64,000 nt of DNA from Psychrobacillus antarcticus. GTDB taxonomy: Bacteria; Bacillota; Bacilli; Bacillales_A; Planococcaceae. Location of the stretch: positions 1 to 64,000 of the forward strand of contig NZ_JAIZDB010000006.1 of the NCBI RefSeq assembly GCF_029533155.1, given 5' to 3'. Position 1 is the stretch's first letter. Each line of letters starts with the position of its first letter. Made by a program: the position numbers and the translations under genes. The notes under the pieces are model-generated. The model was not told the origin of the DNA. It saw only the letters and a program-made list of their open reading frames with translations, and did no database searches. This document shows, piece after piece, positions 54,431 to 63,483 of the stretch.

Positions 54431-55555
54431 TTAAATGGATTCTTGAGATTGCCTAACTTTGGCATATATACAAGTATCCCTAAGCTTTTTCCCATCTGCA
54501 GATAAAGAATCTTTTTGTAGGATTCCTTCTAATATATATCCTGCTCTTTCTGCAACAGAGCGACTTCGGACATTTTCGCTATCACAACGAATTTCTACTC
54601 GATTGGCCTGCAATTCCTCAAATGCAAATTGAGTAATTCGATCACAGGCTTCCGTCATTAAACCTTTTCCTTCAAACTTGCTATCAATCCAATACCCTAT
54701 TTCAAATTTACGAACATCCCAATTAATTCGATGTAATCCTGATGCACCTACAAATTCACCCGTGTCTCTTAAATACAGCTGAAGTCGTAAATCCTTTCGG
54801 GTTATAAAATCTGCAACGGCTTGGCGAATGTTAGTAGTTATCTGCTCCAATGACTGCTTTTTTTGAGCCCATGGCATCCATTCTTTTAGAGCTGTATCCG
54901 AATTAATTACCGCTTTCCAAATTTCCTCGGCATCTTCTACTTTAGGTGCACGTATTAACAAATGCTCTGTGTAAAACTCTTCCGGAAAAGGAAGTTCTTT
55001 TTTAACAGGGGAAGGTTTTTGAAAATCTTCATCCCATTTTACTGGGGTGGCAGTACCCTTTAAGAAATCCTCTCTCGTTAGGCCATATGTTACAGCATCA
55101 TAATAGGAATCCTCTTTAGGTGAAAACCAAGCTTGTCTCAGCTGGGCTTCCTTTACAAATCCAGCTCGTTCAAATGTTTTTCGCATCGCAAAGTTATCCT
55201 GTCTTGTATGACCTTCTAAACGTATTTTCGCTTCTGGAAGTTGGAATACATACTCCGCTATACGCTTTAATGCTTCGGGTCCATAGCCGCTACCTCTGGC
55301 ATGATCTGCAATTCGCAAGTCAAAAAGAGGAATCTCATCTTGTAAGTCATAAATTTTAACGAAACCAACTTTTTCATTTCCTTCATTTTCAATCCAAAAG
55401 GTTTTGACTTCATCCGATTGATACCCACCCTCTTCAATCGTTTTCTCTATTAGCTCCCTTGCCGGGTGTGAGTTTCCATGATACGGCCAACTATTTGTCG
55501 TCATGAAGTGAATCAGCTGCTCTTGTTCTTCCATCGTCCATTCCGTAAGCTTCAT
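54431..55555 (-). CDS. tandem GNAT protein (374 aa)
   Basis: Two GNAT domains in one chain: residues about 5-165 (LRIADHARGSGYGPEALKRI) and 200-374 of the RimJ/RimL type (EIGYWIDSKFEGKGLMTEAC; ENVRSRSVAERAGYILEG). ATG at 55555 follows GGAGGCGGGAAT. Substrate unknown. Probably cotranscribed with cadA, 19 nt upstream of it. Confidence 0.86.
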   Translation of the reverse strand: MKLTEWTMEEQEQLIHFMTTNSWPYHGNSHPARELIEKTIEEGGYQSDEVKTFWIENEGNEKVGFVKIYDLQDEIPLFDLRIADHARGSGYGPEALKRIAEYVFQLPEAKIRLEGHTRQDNFAMRKTFERAGFVKEAQLRQAWFSPKEDSYYDAVTYGLTREDFLKGTATPVKWDEDFQKPSPVKKELPFPEEFYTEHLLIRAPKVEDAEEIWKAVINSDTALKEWMPWAQKKQSLEQITTNIRQAVADFITRKDLRLQLYLRDTGEFVGASGLHRINWDVRKFEIGYWIDSKFEGKGLMTEACDRITQFAFEELQANRVEIRCDSENVRSRSVAERAGYILEGILQKDSLSADGKKLRDTCIYAKVRQSQESI

Positions 55556-55574
55556 ATTCCCGCCTCCGTGCATG

Positions 55575-57671
55575 CTATTTATTTATCTTTAAAAGTCGTA
55601 ATGAATTCAATACTACTAATAATGTAGCCCCCATATCCGCAAAGATGGCAATCCATAACGTTAACCATCCTGGAATAATGAGAAGCAGTGCAATTATTTT
55701 TAATCCTAAAGCAAACATAATATTTTCTTTAATAATATGCAATGCTTTTCGGCTTAAACGGATTGTGTAAGGCAATTTTTCTAAGTCATCACCCATTAAA
55801 GCCACGTCCGCTGTTTCAAGCGCGGCATCTGTTCCTACTCCGCCCATTGCAATACCAACAGTTGCTGCTGCTAATGCTGGAGAATCATTGACACCATCCC
55901 CAACCATTGCAACCATTCCGTACTTTTCTTTTAAGGCTTTTATAGCAGAAAGTTTTTGTTCTGGCATTAACCCCGCCTCTACATCCGTCATTCCTAACTT
56001 CGCTGCGATGGCATTTGCTGTACGTTGGTCATCTCCTGTTAGCATAACTGTATGCCGTATGCCTGCCTTTTTCAGTTTTTCTAGCACCATTTTACTTGAT
56101 GGGCGTATTGGATCTGCTACTGCTATAAACCCTTGATATACACCATTTGCCGAAGCAAGCATGACTGTATTTCCTTCCGATTGAAGTCCTTCGATTTTAG
56201 TAATGACTTCTATTGTAACAGTGCTTATCGTGGTAATCCAACCGACACTTCCAACTGACCATTTCGTTCCGTCAATTACACCCTCTGCCCCTTTACCGGT
56301 GAGAGATTGGAATTGTTCGATTTCTAAAGGATGAATATGCTCTTTTGCGCCATATTTTACAATTGCCTGCGCCAGCGGATGATGAGAATAAGTTTCGATA
56401 GACATTACATTTTGCATAAACTCTTTTGGGACATCGGCTTCTACATGTGTAACCTCTGGATATCCTTTTGTAAGTGTACCGGTTTTATCAAAGGCAATCG
56501 CTTGAATTCGACCAATTTCTTCTAAGTGGATGCCACCTTTGATCAATACCCCATGCTTCGCTGCATTTCCGATTGCTGTAACAATGGCAACGGGAGTGGA
56601 TACTACTAACGCACATGGACAGCCTACTACTAAAACCGCAAGCCCTTGGTAAACCCATGTTTGCCAATCAGCTCCGAACAGCGGAGGAACTATAGCCACT
56701 AATATCGCAATTATTATAATCGCAGGTGTATAATACTTCGCAAACTTATCTACAAATTTTTGAGACGGTGCTTTCTCTGCTTGCGCTTCTTCTACAAGAT
56801 GGATAATTTTAGCTATTGTAGTATCTTCCACTCGTTTCGTCACTTTCACTTCAAGTGACCCTTCTTCGTTTAACGTACCAGCAAATACTTCGTCATCTAT
56901 CGACTTCATGACCGGCACCGACTCACCAGTAATGGATGCCTGATTTACAGCAGAAGCACCTTTTAATACAATTCCATCCATCGCAATTTTTTGTCCTGGT
57001 TTTACAATTAGTACATCATTTATTTGTATAAAGTCTGTATCAACCTCCACTAACTTTCCATTTTTACGGATAGTTGCGGTAGGTGGTGCAATGTCCATTA
57101 ATTGACTGATAGATTGTCGTGCTTTATTCATCGAGTAGGCTTCTAATGCCTCACTGACAGCGAATAAGAATACCACTACAGCTCCCTCGCGCCATTCCCC
57201 AATAATCGCTGCTCCAATAATTGCAATGGTCATTAGCGTCTTCATGTCGAAATAAAAACGAGATAAATTGACTAGTCCACCTCTAAATAAGTCAAAGCCT
57301 CCAACTAAAATTGAGACGATGAATAACCCTATTGCAAGTGGATGCGATTCGTCGTAAGTGAATGATGCGATCATCCCTATTACTAAAACAACAAAGGAAA
57401 TAACCGTCAAGACATTCTCTTTTCGTTTGAAAAAAGGGACTTTTTCTAGTTGACGATGTTTGACAGTTGTCACTTTTATGCCATCGAATGACCCTGCTTT
57501 TTCAATTTCCTCTATCGATGCTTTTCCAATGACGGAAACCTTTGATGCACCAAAATTAACTGTGGCATCCTCTACCTCGGGAAGACTTTTAATATTATGT
57601 TCAAATTTCATGGCACAGTTGGCACATGAAAGGTTTTCTAATCGATATTCTTGCTTAGTTGCTTTCTCCAT
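55575..57671 (-). CDS. cadA: Zn/Cd/Pb-type P1B ATPase CadA
   Basis: 698 aa: single HMA domain with CxxC (Cys16, Cys19), eight helices, CPC in the sixth transmembrane helix (351-353), phosphorylation motif FDKTGT with Asp395, GDGVNDSPALA hinge. Exports soft divalent cations. Overlaps the regulator gene by 17 nt. Start is uncertain: the ATG at 57671 or the GTG at 57680, neither with a strong site, so coupling to cadC is likely. Confidence 0.93.
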   Translation of the reverse strand: MEKATKQEYRLENLSCANCAMKFEHNIKSLPEVEDATVNFGASKVSVIGKASIEEIEKAGSFDGIKVTTVKHRQLEKVPFFKRKENVLTVISFVVLVIGMIASFTYDESHPLAIGLFIVSILVGGFDLFRGGLVNLSRFYFDMKTLMTIAIIGAAIIGEWREGAVVVFLFAVSEALEAYSMNKARQSISQLMDIAPPTATIRKNGKLVEVDTDFIQINDVLIVKPGQKIAMDGIVLKGASAVNQASITGESVPVMKSIDDEVFAGTLNEEGSLEVKVTKRVEDTTIAKIIHLVEEAQAEKAPSQKFVDKFAKYYTPAIIIIAILVAIVPPLFGADWQTWVYQGLAVLVVGCPCALVVSTPVAIVTAIGNAAKHGVLIKGGIHLEEIGRIQAIAFDKTGTLTKGYPEVTHVEADVPKEFMQNVMSIETYSHHPLAQAIVKYGAKEHIHPLEIEQFQSLTGKGAEGVIDGTKWSVGSVGWITTISTVTIEVITKIEGLQSEGNTVMLASANGVYQGFIAVADPIRPSSKMVLEKLKKAGIRHTVMLTGDDQRTANAIAAKLGMTDVEAGLMPEQKLSAIKALKEKYGMVAMVGDGVNDSPALAAATVGIAMGGVGTDAALETADVALMGDDLEKLPYTIRLSRKALHIIKENIMFALGLKIIALLLIIPGWLTLWIAIFADMGATLLVVLNSLRLLKINK

Positions 57672-58029
57672 CCTTCTCACTCTCTTCTATTGCATGTTCA
57701 TATGCAATTTTTACTAAAGCATTCACATGATGGTCTGTTAAAGAATAATAAACTAATTTTCCTTTTCGTCGTGATTTGGCTAGTGATAAATCTCGTAATA
57801 ATCGTAAATGGTGGGATGCTGTTGCTGTAGAGGAACCTATAATTTCTCCAACATCACAAACGCAAAGCTCTTCCTCTATTGTTAGTGCATAGGCTATCTT
57901 CAATCTCGTTTCATCTGCTAGGGCTTTGAAGATTTTAACAGCCATCGTTAGCTCTGGCATTTGCTTCTTTACGGAAAGTACTACATCTTCATGTACTTTT
58001 GTTACTTCGCACATATCTTTTGCTTGCAT
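57655..58029 (-). CDS. cadC: ArsR/CadC-type metal-sensing repressor
   Basis: 124 aa, winged helix with ELCVCD metal box (alpha-3N/alpha-3 Cys pair) and additional Cys7 near the N-terminus as in Cd/Pb-sensing CadC; SSTATASHHLRLL is the recognition helix. Two 16-20-bp palindromes flank the promoter. GAGGTGAAAGC before ATG. Likely derepressed by Cd, Zn or Pb. Confidence 0.93.
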   Translation of the reverse strand: MQAKDMCEVTKVHEDVVLSVKKQMPELTMAVKIFKALADETRLKIAYALTIEEELCVCDVGEIIGSSTATASHHLRLLRDLSLAKSRRKGKLVYYSLTDHHVNALVKIAYEHAIEESEKDGESN

Positions 58030-58042
58030 GCTTTCACCTCAT

Positions 58043-58058
58043 TCAAATCATTGTTTGA
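58043..58058. promoter_or_regulatory. CadC operator 1
   Basis: TCAAATCATTGTTTGA, an imperfect palindrome at the transcription start side. Confidence 0.75.
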
Positions 58059-58067
58059 TTGTTATTT

Positions 58068-58096
58068 ATTATATGTTCAAAGTATTTAAAACGCAA
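58068..58096 (-). promoter_or_regulatory. cadC promoter
   Basis: Minus strand TTGCGT, 17-nt spacer, TATAAT (58068-58073). Sits between the two operators. Confidence 0.75.
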
Positions 58097-58099
58097 CTT

Positions 58100-58119
58100 A
58101 TTCAAATAGGCGTTTGAAT
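58100..58119. promoter_or_regulatory. CadC operator 2
   Basis: ATTCAAATAGGCGTTTGAAT with perfect 7-bp arms ATTCAAA/TTTGAAT, the typical ArsR/CadC site, upstream of the -35. Confidence 0.82.
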
Positions 58120-58164
58120 GTTTATTTTTTGCTTTCTTATTTACTTGGTAACGAATGATTTTTT

Positions 58165-58792
58165 AAATAGGGAAAACCGGGTATAAAAACGCCCGATCCT
58201 TTAAGGTCTAAACCTGTTTCTATCGTTTTCTAAGGACTTTGGACAGTGTTTTGATATATGATTATCGTTTGATTTTTTAAAGAGGCTGGTCGTGACTAAC
58301 GTCACGACTAGCCTCTTTTTTTCTCGGTAATCTTATGGCTATTGACTGTCCGTCGCCCTTATACAACTTTTAGAAACGGGTAAGTACATTTTTGGTTAAC
58401 TAGAGAAAAGATACTTCCCTATTCCTAGAAGAAGCTCACGAAGATGCAATTTCGTTCGCAATCTCACTTCTTTATAAAATTGAACACTTACTAATTCTTT
58501 TGTTTCCACTTGAATAAAAGAACCTGCTTTTTTCATGCTCATTACAACATAGAATTTCTAATTTAAAATTTGAATAAATCACTATATTAACTTATTCACT
58601 TTAACCAATATTATTGTTATCCACGTGATAAGCTATGCCCAATCTTATAGTTGAGCACTACTCATTTCATTGATTGTAGTGCAAGCCCGCGGAAAGCGTC
58701 CGACTGGAACGAAAATCAGTAGCATTAATCTATCTTTAAATTTCTGTAAACTCAGTGTTCATGCTGTATTTTCATATATTTTCCTATCAATA
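58165..58792 (+). repeat. composite intergenic repeat, copy R6 (GC part mostly deleted)
   Basis: A-end hairpin 58210-58380, core stem 58279-58318 with one G-U, followed by seven T. Middle GAAGATGCAATTTCGTTCGC near 58438; GC-rich part reduced to CCGCGGAAAGCGTCC (58688). B-end GTGTTCATGCTG ... CATATATTTTCC meets the terminator of the acylase gene. Confidence 0.9.
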
Positions 58793-58830
58793 AAAAGCAA
58801 CCGAAGATTATTATCTTCGGCCGCTTTTTA
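58793..58830 (-). terminator. penicillin acylase gene terminator
   Basis: Minus-strand stem AAAGCGGCCGAAGAT / ATCTTCGGTTGCTTT followed by TTATTG; borders R6. Confidence 0.87.
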
Positions 58831-61188
58831 TTAGTTTGCTTTTAGTATTAATTCATAACCTTCTTCAATCTTGCCATCTATGACTGTTGTGTGATAGTTT
58901 CCTTCTACCCAATCCTTCACTTGGCTATGATACCATTCGGATTTCATATGACCACTTTGTCCTGGTCCTACGATATGATAGGCCTCATTTAAATTAGCCA
59001 AATCTGCAACAAATCGCCAGGACGCTCCGTGATCCACTTTTCCATCCTCTCCGTAACCAGCTGCTTGAACGGTTATATTGGATCCTCCGATTGGCACTGA
59101 ATCTGGATTTAGTAGATAAGCTAAAATTGGAGAAGCCCCTCCTAACGGATGATCAAACGTTAGCTGGTGGTAATCTCCCCACTTCCATTTCTTTTCGTTC
59201 GAACCAAACTCTTCAGATATTTCTTCGGTCGCTTCTACAAAAGATTCATAAACCCACTCATCTACACCACCGTAGGACTCTAACCAAGCACTTTGCTCGT
59301 TATTATAGCCTTTTCGTAGTAATTGGTCTGTAATATTCCCTTTACCAGGTAACATCGAATATACATCCTCAGGCATTTCCTCTTCTAGCAAAGTCTGAGG
59401 CAGTTCTTTCATCCATTTATGAAATACGAGCGGAGCTGCTTGATCTTTACCATCAACTTGATCCCACTGCTCCAGTAAGGTTAGAATTTCTTTATATTCA
59501 CCTTCAACATCTAGATTTTCGACTGACCCAATCATTTGTGTCAGGAATTCTTTAGCATATAAATTTGTTTGATCCATCTGTAAATTCATCATATCTTCTT
59601 TTGTGAAATCTGATTTACTCTCAAGTACTTCCGCAATTCTCTCGTATCGATATGATTGGGCCCAAAAATCAGTAATATGATATGGATAGGAACCATCCAC
59701 AACTTCATTGTTTGCAGTTGCTATAAATCCTTCTTCTGGATTCACAACAATTGGAAGTTCATCATACGGAACAAATCCATCCCAGTCATAATCTGCCGAG
59801 TCTCCAGGGACCGGTAATTGACCATCCCCTGTCTTTCTTAAAGGTATTTTACCATTTGCTTTATATGCAATTGTCCCGTCTTTGGCAGCAAATACAAAGT
59901 TTTGTGCCGGTGCATGGAAATCCTCCAAAGCGACTTCAAACTCTTTCCAGTCAGACGATTTATTCATTTTTAAAATTGCTTGTAATTCAAGTGTTGGTTC
60001 TAATGCAGTCCACTGCATAGAAAATAATGCCGACGCTTCCTCATCTTTGAATAATACATCGGAAATAATAGGACCATGCCTAGTCACTACTACTTCAAAG
60101 GGTATATCATCCTGACCTTTTACCTTGATAGGTGAATCACGAACTTCCGCCTGCTCCCATTCCCCTTCATATAAGAATTGTGTACGGTCATCTGGATTTG
60201 GCGTTTCAATATAAAGATCCTGTACATCCGGTCCTACATTCGTTACTCCCCAAGCAACCTCTTCGTTATGACCAAGAATAATACCTGGTATACCAGCAAA
60301 TATAACTCCACTTACATTTTGCTCTGGTGATTCTAAATGCATTTGGTACCAAATGGATGGTGTACTCAACCCTAAATGCGGGTCATCTGCCAGTAAAGGA
60401 AGCCCACTTGCTGTCTTTTCCCCACTCACAACCCAGTTATTACTACCATTAAATTCGTTCGGTAGCACGGACGAATCAAAGTAGCCGCTTACATTTACTC
60501 GATTACTAATATTTGCCTCTATTATTGATTGGGCATTTTCAGGATAAGTGATGAAAAGTTCCTTCGCCTTTTCTTCATCCAATTCGCTCAAAGCCCAATG
60601 TCTTATTGCAAGTGTTGACCAGTTTCCACCTAAATCATATGCCATATACTTCCCAATCGCTAACGAGTCAGTTGGTGTCCACTCTTCTGGCTCGTATCCT
60701 AGTAACTTAAACTCATAGCTAAACTTATTTTCTTCTTTTGCAAATTCAATGAAATCATTGACCCCTTCTGCATAAAACTTTAATACTTCCTTCGCTTCTT
60801 CACTGTAGCCATCATAAGATTTCTCGGCAGCATCACGTAAGCTGAAGGTTAAGAAAAATTTATCAGTATCAACAGCAGCTTCTCCTACAACTTCTGCCAA
60901 ACGACCACTAGCCTGCCTTCTAGCAAGATCCATTTGAAAAAGCCTATCCTGTGCTTGCACAAATCCTTGCGCTCGGTAAAGGTCTGCATCTGATTGTGCA
61001 GTAATATGTGGAACCCCATCTGTATCACGAACGACTGTTACATCCGAGTCTAATACCTCCATTGCTAGTTCCCCTTCAATAATTGCTTTCGTGCTAGACA
61101 AATACATATTCAATCCAATAACGCCAATAACTGCTAGTGCAACAATAGTACCTATAATCCAAGCAGTTATTTTCCACCCTTTTCTCAT
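58831..61188 (-). CDS. penicillin acylase family N-terminal nucleophile hydrolase
   Basis: 785 aa once the start at 61188 is used (AAAGGGGGCAAGGATT ahead of ATG). Membrane anchor ITAWIIGTIVALAVIGVIG at the N-terminus, a short alpha part, then beta chain beginning GSNNW where Ser249 should be the autoproteolytic nucleophile (FNGSNNWVVSGEKTASG). This family includes penicillin acylases and N-acyl-homoserine-lactone acylases. Natural substrate unknown; quorum quenching is only a possibility. Confidence 0.9.
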   Translation of the reverse strand: MRKGWKITAWIIGTIVALAVIGVIGLNMYLSSTKAIIEGELAMEVLDSDVTVVRDTDGVPHITAQSDADLYRAQGFVQAQDRLFQMDLARRQASGRLAEVVGEAAVDTDKFFLTFSLRDAAEKSYDGYSEEAKEVLKFYAEGVNDFIEFAKEENKFSYEFKLLGYEPEEWTPTDSLAIGKYMAYDLGGNWSTLAIRHWALSELDEEKAKELFITYPENAQSIIEANISNRVNVSGYFDSSVLPNEFNGSNNWVVSGEKTASGLPLLADDPHLGLSTPSIWYQMHLESPEQNVSGVIFAGIPGIILGHNEEVAWGVTNVGPDVQDLYIETPNPDDRTQFLYEGEWEQAEVRDSPIKVKGQDDIPFEVVVTRHGPIISDVLFKDEEASALFSMQWTALEPTLELQAILKMNKSSDWKEFEVALEDFHAPAQNFVFAAKDGTIAYKANGKIPLRKTGDGQLPVPGDSADYDWDGFVPYDELPIVVNPEEGFIATANNEVVDGSYPYHITDFWAQSYRYERIAEVLESKSDFTKEDMMNLQMDQTNLYAKEFLTQMIGSVENLDVEGEYKEILTLLEQWDQVDGKDQAAPLVFHKWMKELPQTLLEEEMPEDVYSMLPGKGNITDQLLRKGYNNEQSAWLESYGGVDEWVYESFVEATEEISEEFGSNEKKWKWGDYHQLTFDHPLGGASPILAYLLNPDSVPIGGSNITVQAAGYGEDGKVDHGASWRFVADLANLNEAYHIVGPGQSGHMKSEWYHSQVKDWVEGNYHTTVIDGKIEEGYELILKAN

Positions 61189-61300
61189 AATCCTTGCCCC
61201 CTTTGCTCTTTTACAATATTCGACATTTGCGGGAATTTCCCTTCCAATAAAAAAGGGAAAACGGAAAATAACGAAGCCCATCTTGATTATTTTGCATCCA

Positions 61301-61338
61301 TATAAAAAAGACCCATGAATAATTATATTCATGGGTCG
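61301..61338 (-). terminator. murB terminator
   Basis: Minus-strand stem GACCCATGAATAT / TATTCATGGGTC followed by TTTTTT. Confidence 0.88.
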
Positions 61339-61347
61339 AGGCTTGTA

Positions 61348-62265
61348 TTAGTCTATATTTTCTCCAACAATTTTCACTTCAAGCTCTAGTTCGACGCCAA
61401 AATTTTCTTTTACTGTCTCTTTCACCATTTCAATCGTACTAATATAATCGGTTGCAGTGGCATTATTTTTATTGACGATAAAACCCGCATGCTTCATAGA
61501 AACCTCTGCTCCACCAAAGCCTTTCCCTTGCAAGCCACTATCTTGAATGAGCTTTCCGGCAAAATATCCTGGTGGCCGTTTAAATACACTACCAGCAGAA
61601 GGGTATTCTAACGGTTGTTTCGATTCTCGTTGGAAAGTAAGATCTGCGATTTTAGCATTAATCTCTTCTTGATTTCCTTTTTCCAATAAAAACTCAGTCG
61701 ATAATACATAATAACCTTTTTTCGATATAATACTTTTTCGATAACCTAATTCCAATTGCTCTTTTGAAAGCACCAACTTTTCACCAGTTGAAGTTAACAC
61801 TGTACATTGCACAATTACATCTTGGATTTCTCCACCGTATGCTCCTGCATTCATTGCCATTGCCCCACCAATAGATCCTGGGATGCCACAGGCAAATTCT
61901 AAGCCTGTTAGCGATTCCTTTGCTGCAGCCTGTGACACATCAATAATATCAGCACCACTTTCAGCAATTACTTTGTTACCATCAATCATAATTTTATTTA
62001 AATTTTCCAACCGCAGTACAATTCCTCTTACTCCACCATCACGAACTACCATATTCGAACCGTTTCCAAGTAGCAATAACGGTATATTATGTTCATGTGC
62101 ATATTGAACAACAAAGGCTGTCTCATCTTGTGTAGTAGGAGTAACAAATAGATCTGCTTTCCCACCCATTTTAGTTAATGTGTGCAAATTCAATGCTTCA
62201 TCTATTTTAATATTGGTCGGACTTAACTTTTCATTTAAATTTTGAAACACTTTTTGTTTATTCAA
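61348..62265 (-). CDS. murB: UDP-N-acetylenolpyruvoylglucosamine reductase
   Basis: 305-aa type IIa MurB: FAD site LGNGSNMVVRD, GIPGSIGGAMAMNAGAYGGE, and catalytic Ser/Glu region SAGSVFKRP; C-terminal LIQDSGLQGKG. Makes UDP-MurNAc. TTG start after AAAGGATTG. Stands alone instead of in the murein cluster, as in several Bacilli. Confidence 0.94.
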   Translation of the reverse strand: MNKQKVFQNLNEKLSPTNIKIDEALNLHTLTKMGGKADLFVTPTTQDETAFVVQYAHEHNIPLLLLGNGSNMVVRDGGVRGIVLRLENLNKIMIDGNKVIAESGADIIDVSQAAAKESLTGLEFACGIPGSIGGAMAMNAGAYGGEIQDVIVQCTVLTSTGEKLVLSKEQLELGYRKSIISKKGYYVLSTEFLLEKGNQEEINAKIADLTFQRESKQPLEYPSAGSVFKRPPGYFAGKLIQDSGLQGKGFGGAEVSMKHAGFIVNKNNATATDYISTIEMVKETVKENFGVELELEVKIVGENID

Positions 62266-62345
62266 AGAGGGACAATCCTTTCTGCTTTAACCTGGTTACC
62301 CTTACATAGTATGCATTTTCAAGCATAATATATCAAGCGAAAAAG

Positions 62346-62651
62346 TTATAACCATTCTTTAGACCAAGTCTCGATTCCGCCAACTACTTCTTTTAGCGCA
62401 AGACCTTTATCCGTCAAGTTATATTCTACCCGTATAGGTACCTCTGAAAAGACAGTTCTTTCAACTACTCCCTCTTTTTCAAGTTCCTTTAAACGCTCTG
62501 ATAACAAACGACCACTTATAGGAAGAGACGACTCAATTTCATTAAATCGTTTTGCTCCATCTATTAGTTGGTACACGATTAGCGTAGTCCATCTTTTTCC
62601 TAGCAACTCCATTGCCTTCGATAAACGTGGACATAATAACGTTTCTTTCAT
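62346..62651 (-). CDS. HxlR-family redox/electrophile regulator
   Basis: 101 aa winged helix with an N-terminal Cys in LLCPRLSKAMELLGKRW (the redox-sensing position in HypR/HxlR relatives), and RWTTLIVYQLIDGAKRFNE. ATG at 62651 follows AGAGGTGAATCAG. Divergent from yceI with palindromes between, so yceI is the likely target. Confidence 0.88.
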   Translation of the reverse strand: MKETLLCPRLSKAMELLGKRWTTLIVYQLIDGAKRFNEIESSLPISGRLLSERLKELEKEGVVERTVFSEVPIRVEYNLTDKGLALKEVVGGIETWSKEWL

Positions 62652-62707
62652 CTGATTCACCTCTATTACTACTTATTATATTCCTTTTTTCGCACTTTGT
62701 AAAATTA

Positions 62708-62724
62708 AAGTAATTTAATTACTT
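62708..62724. promoter_or_regulatory. palindrome, possible HxlR operator 1
   Basis: AAGTAATTTAATTACTT, perfect palindrome with a central T, 57 bp upstream of hxlR. Confidence 0.6.
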
Positions 62725-62727
62725 GAC

Positions 62728-62768
62728 GTAACTAATATATTAATCTATATTTAGTTACATAAAGTAAC
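62728..62768. promoter_or_regulatory. palindromic cluster, possible HxlR operator 2
   Basis: GTAACTAA (62728) is complemented by TTAGTTAC (62751-62758), and GTTAC/GTAAC (62754-62768) form a second inverted pair. Both use the GTTAC word of operator 1 neighbours. Confidence 0.55.
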
Positions 62769-62841
62769 CATATGTTTAATTATTGACAAAAAGAGGGAAA
62801 AGAAAATTATGGCATTATATATTACTTTGAAGTTAAAACTC

Positions 62842-62870
62842 TTGATTTCGAGGTAATATTGTATTATACT
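62842..62870 (+). promoter_or_regulatory. sigma-A promoter of yceI
   Basis: TTGATT, 17-nt spacer, TATACT 33 nt before the start; ribosome site GGAGGAAATAATA follows. Confidence 0.75.
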
Positions 62871-62903
62871 AAAAAAAAACACAATCCTTAGGAGGAAATA
62901 ATA

Positions 62904-63431
62904 ATGACAAAATTTAATCTTGACGCAGCACATTCTACAATCGACTTTTCTGTAAAACATATGATGGTTTCAAAAGTTAAAGGGTCTTTCACTAACTTCA
63001 CAGCTGACTTAGATGGTAATGCTGATGATTTAAACGGTGCAACTATTAGCTTTGATATTGATGTAAAATCGATCAACTCAAACAACGCTGATCGCGATAA
63101 CCACTTACGCTCTGGAGATTTCTTTGATGTAGAAACATACCCAAGCATCAAATTTGTTGCAACTGATATTAAGAAAAAATCTGATGGTGAATATGATGTA
63201 ACTGGTGACCTTACGATTAAAGATGTTACAAAACCAATAACATTCGACGTTGAATATGGTGGTAAGGGTACTAATCCATGGGGCCAAGAAGTAGTAGCAT
63301 TCGCTGCTGAGTCAAAAGTTAACCGTAAAGAATTTGGTTTAACTTGGAACCAAGCTTTAGAAACAGGTGGCGTTTTAGTTGGCGAAGACATTAAAATTAC
63401 TGTTGAACTTGAACTAAACCCAGCTCAATAA
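62904..63431 (+). CDS. YceI-family lipocalin-like protein
   Basis: 175 aa without signal peptide; opening NLDAAHSTIDFSVKHMMVSK is the canonical YceI start, and the rest forms a lipid-binding beta barrel (isoprenoid-binding in relatives). Cytoplasmic form, common in Bacillales. GGAGGAAATAAT site. Probably controlled by the divergent HxlR regulator. Confidence 0.92.
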   Translation: MTKFNLDAAHSTIDFSVKHMMVSKVKGSFTNFTADLDGNADDLNGATISFDIDVKSINSNNADRDNHLRSGDFFDVETYPSIKFVATDIKKKSDGEYDVTGDLTIKDVTKPITFDVEYGGKGTNPWGQEVVAFAAESKVNRKEFGLTWNQALETGGVLVGEDIKITVELELNPAQ

Positions 63432-63442
63432 TTAATGATTAC

Positions 63443-63479
63443 ACGAGACTATCCTATAACTTTAGGATAGTCTTTTTTA
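63443..63479 (+). terminator. yceI terminator
   Basis: Perfect stem AGACTATCCTA / TAGGATAGTCT with TTTTTT; borders the repeat R7 B-end. Confidence 0.9.
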
Positions 63480-63483
63480 ATAG

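Noticed and set aside
58831-61188. Quorum-quenching AHL acylase
   Set aside because: Family membership alone does not fix the substrate; reported only as a possibility.
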